From: Alphaproteobacteria bacterium
Lineage (GTDB): Bacteria > Pseudomonadota > Alphaproteobacteria > Geminicoccales > Geminicoccaceae
Reading direction: 5' to 3'
NCBI GenBank assembly: GCA_026984595.1
Contig: JALSRW010000366.1
Coordinates: 1 to 10,738, forward strand
Length of the DNA: 10,738 bases
Shown piece by piece: positions 7,638-10,738 of this stretch. The translations under genes were made by a program, and so were the position numbers. Each line of letters opens with the position of its first letter. Position 1 is the first letter of the stretch. A model generated the notes under the pieces. That model searched no databases. It was not told where the DNA came from and saw nothing but the letters and a program-made list of their open reading frames with translations.

Positions 7638-9689
7638 ATGCAGCAGCGTGGCAGGATCGTCGGTGTCGATGTGGGTGGAACCTTCACCGATCTCGTTCTG
7701 CTGGATCCGGCGGATGCGACGCGGCCGGTGACCATCGCCAAGGTTCCCACGACTCCCGAGAACCAGGCGATCGGAGTGATGCGCGCGATCGCGCAGAGCG
7801 GGGTCGATCTGGCCGATATCGCACTCATCGTCCATGGCACGACCACCACCACCAACGCCCTGCTCGAACGCCGCATCGCCAGAACCGGCCTGATCACCAC
7901 CCGCGGCTTTCGCGACGTGCTCGAGCTTGGGCGCCGCACCCGGCCGCAGCCCTACGGCATGTACGGCGTGTTCGAGCCGCTGATACCCCGCGAGTTGCGG
8001 CTCGAGGTCGCCGAGCGCATGGACTGGCGCGGTGAAGTGCTGGTTCCTCTCGACGAGGAGGAGGTACGCGCCGCCGCCGCCAGGCTCCTGGAGCTGGGCT
8101 GTGAGGCGCTGGTCGTCCATTTCCTCCACGCCTATGCCAATCCCGCGCACGAGCTGCGGGCCGCAGAGATCCTGCGCGAGCTCTGGCCCAACCCCTATGT
8201 CACCCTCGGCCATCAGGTGCTGTCCGAATACCGCGAGTTCGAACGGGGCACGACGGCCGCCGTCAATGCCTGCGTGCAGCCGGTGCTACATCGTTATCTC
8301 GCGCGGCTCGAGGAGGAGCTCCGGGGCCGCGGTTTCGCCGCCCGGCTGCTGGTCATGCAGGGCAATGGCGGTACCGTCGCCGCCGGTCTCGCCAGCGCCC
8401 AGGCGGCACGCACGGTGATGTCGGGTCCGGCTTCGGGAGTGATCGCCGCGGCGCGGGCCGGGGCGGCGGCCGGCTATCCCGACCTGATCACCTATGACAT
8501 GGGCGGTACCAGCACCGATGTGGCGCTGGTCCAGGGAGGCGTGCCGGCGGTCAGCGACGAGCTCGAGCTCGAATATGCGATGCCCCTGCATGTGCCGATG
8601 GTCGATGTCCATACCATCGGTGCCGGCGGCGGTTCCATCGCCTGGCTCGACGAGAGCGGCATGCTGCGGGTGGGGCCGCGCAGCGCCGGCGCCGATCCGG
8701 GGCCGGTCTGCTACGGTCGCGGCGGCCGCGAACCGACCATCACCGATGCCAATCTGGTACTCGGGCGGCTCGATCCGGCGCGGCTGCTGGCCACCGGAAA
8801 GCGGGTCACGCTCGCCGAGGTCGAGGAGGTGATGGTCGAACGCATCGGTCGTCATCTCGGTCTCGATGCGGCCGGGACGGCCGCCGCCATCCTGCGGATC
8901 GCCAACGACCGCATGGCCGGGGCCATTCGCATGGTTTCGCTGGCGCGTGGTCACGATCCACGCGACTATGCCCTGTTCGCCTTCGGTGGGGCGGGGCCGC
9001 TGCACGCCACCGCGCTCGCCCGCGAGCTGGCCATTCCCCGGGTACTGATTCCGGCCCGGCCGGGGATCACCAATGCCATCGGCTGCGCCGTGGCCGATCT
9101 CCGGCACGATTACGTGCGCACCCTCAACCGCCCGCTCGAGGAGGTGGAGGCGGCGGATCTCGCCGCCATTCTCGACGCCCAGTTCGAGGAAGGACGGCAA
9201 TTGCTGCACCGTGAGCAGGCGCCGGTGGAGGAGATCACCGCGCTGTTCTCGGCGGACATGCAGTTCCGTGGCCAGACCCATCTGCTGAACGTGCCGATCG
9301 ACCGGGACCGGCTCGATCGCGCCAGCCTGCGCGAAGTCTTCGAGCGCGCCTATTTCGAGCGTTTCGGCATCGCTCTGCCGGAGCTCGGGGCGCTGCTGGT
9401 CAATCTCAAGACCAGCGTCATCGGTCGGCGTGCGGCGGTCGATCTCGCGCTGCTCGCAGCCGCCGGCGAACGCGCATCCAGCCCGCAGCAGGCAATCGAG
9501 GAGGAGCGCCCGGTCTGGTTTCCCCGGGGCTGGCTGCCGACGCCGGTCTATGCCCGCGACCGGCTGCCGCTCGAAAGCCGCTTCGAGGGCCCGGCACTCC
9601 TGCGCCAGCTCGATACCACGATCGTCATCGAACCCGGCGACCGGGTGGAGGTGGATCGGCTGGGCAATCTGCTGGTGGCGGTGGACTGA
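7638..9689 (+). CDS. hyuA: Hydantoinase/oxoprolinase A subunit (HyuA family)
   Basis: This is a 683-residue, full-length member of the ATP-dependent hydantoinase/5-oxoprolinase A family (N-methylhydantoinase A, also related to acetone and acetophenone carboxylase subunits), with an actin-like ATPase fold. The N-terminal phosphate loop is VDVGGTFTD (10-18), followed by HGTTTTTNALLER (66-78) and GFRDVLELGRR (90-100). The second domain has GNGGT (242-246), MSGPASGV (261-268), YDMGGTSTD (286-294), GAGGGSIAW (328-336), the diagnostic SAGADPGPVCYGRGG (349-363) and FGGAGPLHA (449-457). All major motifs are intact. The ATG at 7638 follows a G-rich ribosome site (about 7628-7635), and the protein opens directly on the ATPase motif; the frame is open far upstream but that part is shadow. 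The family normally works with a HyuB partner, usually encoded next to it; none is in the window. The substrate could be a hydantoin, a cyclic amide or a ketone and cannot be read from sequence. Confidence 0.94.
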   Translation: MQQRGRIVGVDVGGTFTDLVLLDPADATRPVTIAKVPTTPENQAIGVMRAIAQSGVDLADIALIVHGTTTTTNALLERRIARTGLITTRGFRDVLELGRRTRPQPYGMYGVFEPLIPRELRLEVAERMDWRGEVLVPLDEEEVRAAAARLLELGCEALVVHFLHAYANPAHELRAAEILRELWPNPYVTLGHQVLSEYREFERGTTAAVNACVQPVLHRYLARLEEELRGRGFAARLLVMQGNGGTVAAGLASAQAARTVMSGPASGVIAAARAGAAAGYPDLITYDMGGTSTDVALVQGGVPAVSDELELEYAMPLHVPMVDVHTIGAGGGSIAWLDESGMLRVGPRSAGADPGPVCYGRGGREPTITDANLVLGRLDPARLLATGKRVTLAEVEEVMVERIGRHLGLDAAGTAAAILRIANDRMAGAIRMVSLARGHDPRDYALFAFGGAGPLHATALARELAIPRVLIPARPGITNAIGCAVADLRHDYVRTLNRPLEEVEAADLAAILDAQFEEGRQLLHREQAPVEEITALFSADMQFRGQTHLLNVPIDRDRLDRASLREVFERAYFERFGIALPELGALLVNLKTSVIGRRAAVDLALLAAAGERASSPQQAIEEERPVWFPRGWLPTPVYARDRLPLESRFEGPALLRQLDTTIVIEPGDRVEVDRLGNLLVAVD

Positions 9690-9695
9690 AGCGTT

Positions 9696-10601
9696 TCAGG
9701 CCCGTTCGAGCAGGCTGTCTGCGGCTGTCGTTTCCGGCTGCGCGACGTCGAAGGCGCGCCTTGCCGGATCCTCGCCGCTTGCCGGCACCAGATCGAGAAG
9801 GCCGATCTCCGGCGGACGGGCGAAACGGATCGGCAGACCGGTGGTGCCCACACCGGCGGTAACGAACAACCGCCGCCCGGCGATCTCGTGCAGCCCGTAG
9901 GCCTGCCGGCGCGGCAGCCGGCTCTGGGTCATCAGTGCCCCGAAGCCGGGCAGGCACACCTGGCCGCCATGGGTATGGCCCGCCACCACCAGCCGTACCG
10001 CGGGCGGCGCCTCGCGATGCACGTCGGGCATGTGGCTGAGCAGGATGGCCGGCTGGTCCTCGGGCAGTTCGGCCAGTGCGCCCTCGAGATCGTGCCGCCC
10101 GGTCACCGGGTCGTCGACACCGGCGAGCCAGAGCGGATTGCCGCCCAGGAACACCGGCTCGATCTCGTTGACGAGGACCCGGATGCCGACCGCCCGGAGG
10201 GCGGCGATGACCCGCTGGCCGCCATAGTCCCAGTCGTGATTGCCGAGCACCGCGAAGGCCCGGCCCTCGCGGGCCAGCGGCCGCAGCGCCCCCGCCGCCG
10301 CTTCGATGGCCACCGGACGCACGCCGAAGGTTTCGGTGCAGGCGAAATCGCCCGGCAACAGGACCAGATCCGGCGAAAGCGCGAGTAGCCGATCGACGAT
10401 GCGGGCGATCCGTTCGGGCGTCATGTGCGGCCAGGCGGCATGGATGTCGGAGAGGACTGCGATGCGCAGCCTTTCGCCCGGAAAGCGCCAGTCCGCCCAG
10501 CCGATCCGGTGCCGATGCACGAACAGGCGCCGCGGTTCGACGCCCAGCGAATAGGCACCGAGCCCGAATGCGACCGCGCCGGCGGCGACCAGCAACGACA
10601 T
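9696..10601 (-). CDS. Membrane-anchored calcineurin-like metallophosphoesterase (YkuE/YaeI type)
   Basis: This 301-residue dimetal phosphoesterase has an N-terminal hydrophobic helix (about 2-20) that could be an uncleaved anchor or signal. Metal-site motifs occur in the canonical order: SDIH (51-54, Asp52 and His54), GDFA (84-87, Asp85), GNHD (120-123, Asn121 and His122), LSHMPD (188-193, His190) and GHTHGG (208-213, His209 and His211). The set is complete, so activity is likely. Relatives include YaeI, YkuE and the lipid A precursor pyrophosphatase LpxG; a phospholipid or UDP-diacylglucosamine substrate is possible but not shown. The protein has no lysine at all. The C-terminal tail (about 275-301) lies beyond the domain and looks disordered. 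The start at 10601 has GGAG about 12 bases upstream, rather distant. It converges on hyuA with six bases between stops and no proper terminator. Confidence 0.93.
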   Translation of the reverse strand: MSLLVAAGAVAFGLGAYSLGVEPRRLFVHRHRIGWADWRFPGERLRIAVLSDIHAAWPHMTPERIARIVDRLLALSPDLVLLPGDFACTETFGVRPVAIEAAAGALRPLAREGRAFAVLGNHDWDYGGQRVIAALRAVGIRVLVNEIEPVFLGGNPLWLAGVDDPVTGRHDLEGALAELPEDQPAILLSHMPDVHREAPPAVRLVVAGHTHGGQVCLPGFGALMTQSRLPRRQAYGLHEIAGRRLFVTAGVGTTGLPIRFARPPEIGLLDLVPASGEDPARRAFDVAQPETTAADSLLERA

Positions 10602-10738
10602 CAGGATGCGGCTCCTGCCGGCACCGCGCCGTCGGTGTCCATGGACCCCCTCTTCGATCCGTCTCGTCGTCCCATCCCTACCCCAGATATCTTACACAAT
10701 GGTTACCGATGGAAGATGCGCAGTCGTGCCGCAACGAG
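10602..10738 (-). other. Upstream region of the phosphoesterase gene, with an A/T-rich spot
   Basis: I find no gene that I can support here. A short A/T-rich stretch (about 10685-10710) stands out in GC-rich DNA. It contains the palindrome AGATATCT (10685-10692) and, on the - strand, TAAGAT (10694-10689), a four-of-six -10 match without a convincing -35. It may be the phosphoesterase promoter, giving a leader of about 80 bases, or the start of a divergent promoter for a gene beyond the window. Confidence 0.25.

Overview
The window looks like chromosomal DNA from a GC-rich alphaproteobacterium. I estimate about two thirds G+C, with codons ending mostly in G or C. Three things point to that class: a DUF1013/TrcR protein, a family I know only from Alphaproteobacteria; a complete CtrA-type box (TTAA-N7-TTAAC); and a branched-chain amino acid transport operon followed by a DUF6867-type membrane protein. 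A Rhodospirillales- or Rhizobiales-like host is a guess. I saw no insertion sequence, phage gene, CRISPR array, rRNA or complete tRNA.

Bases 1-4078 hold the 3' part of a Liv (HAAT) ABC transporter operon on the + strand. It runs livM (5' end cut by the window), livG and livF (translationally coupled by 4- and 1-base overlaps), a three-helix DUF6867-type protein 12 bases downstream, and after a 135-base gap the periplasmic binding protein livJ. Bases 4079-4177 are a densely structured leader: a UUCG-tetraloop hairpin plus three segments that can pair in two mutually exclusive ways. An M20D-type amidohydrolase (4178-5359) follows. Together these could import branched-chain or related amino acids and release amino acids from N-acyl or amide conjugates; that link is inferred from position alone.

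Bases 5400-6613 look regulatory. A CtrA box overlaps a possible sigma-70 promoter in front of an unrecognised gene for an arginine-rich, lysine-free protein. That gene converges, 36 bases apart, on trcR, whose product is described in Caulobacter as an RNA-polymerase-tracking cell-cycle regulator.

Bases 6726-9689 hold a short-chain dehydrogenase (- strand) diverging from a hydantoinase/oxoprolinase A subunit, HyuA (+ strand), which has no HyuB partner in view. HyuA converges with only six bases to spare on a membrane-anchored calcineurin-like phosphoesterase (- strand, 9696-10601). The last 137 bases are its upstream region.

Most of the window is ordinary housekeeping and catabolic DNA. The spots most worth a second look are the CtrA-box/unknown-gene/trcR arrangement and the switchable structure between livJ and the amidohydrolase.
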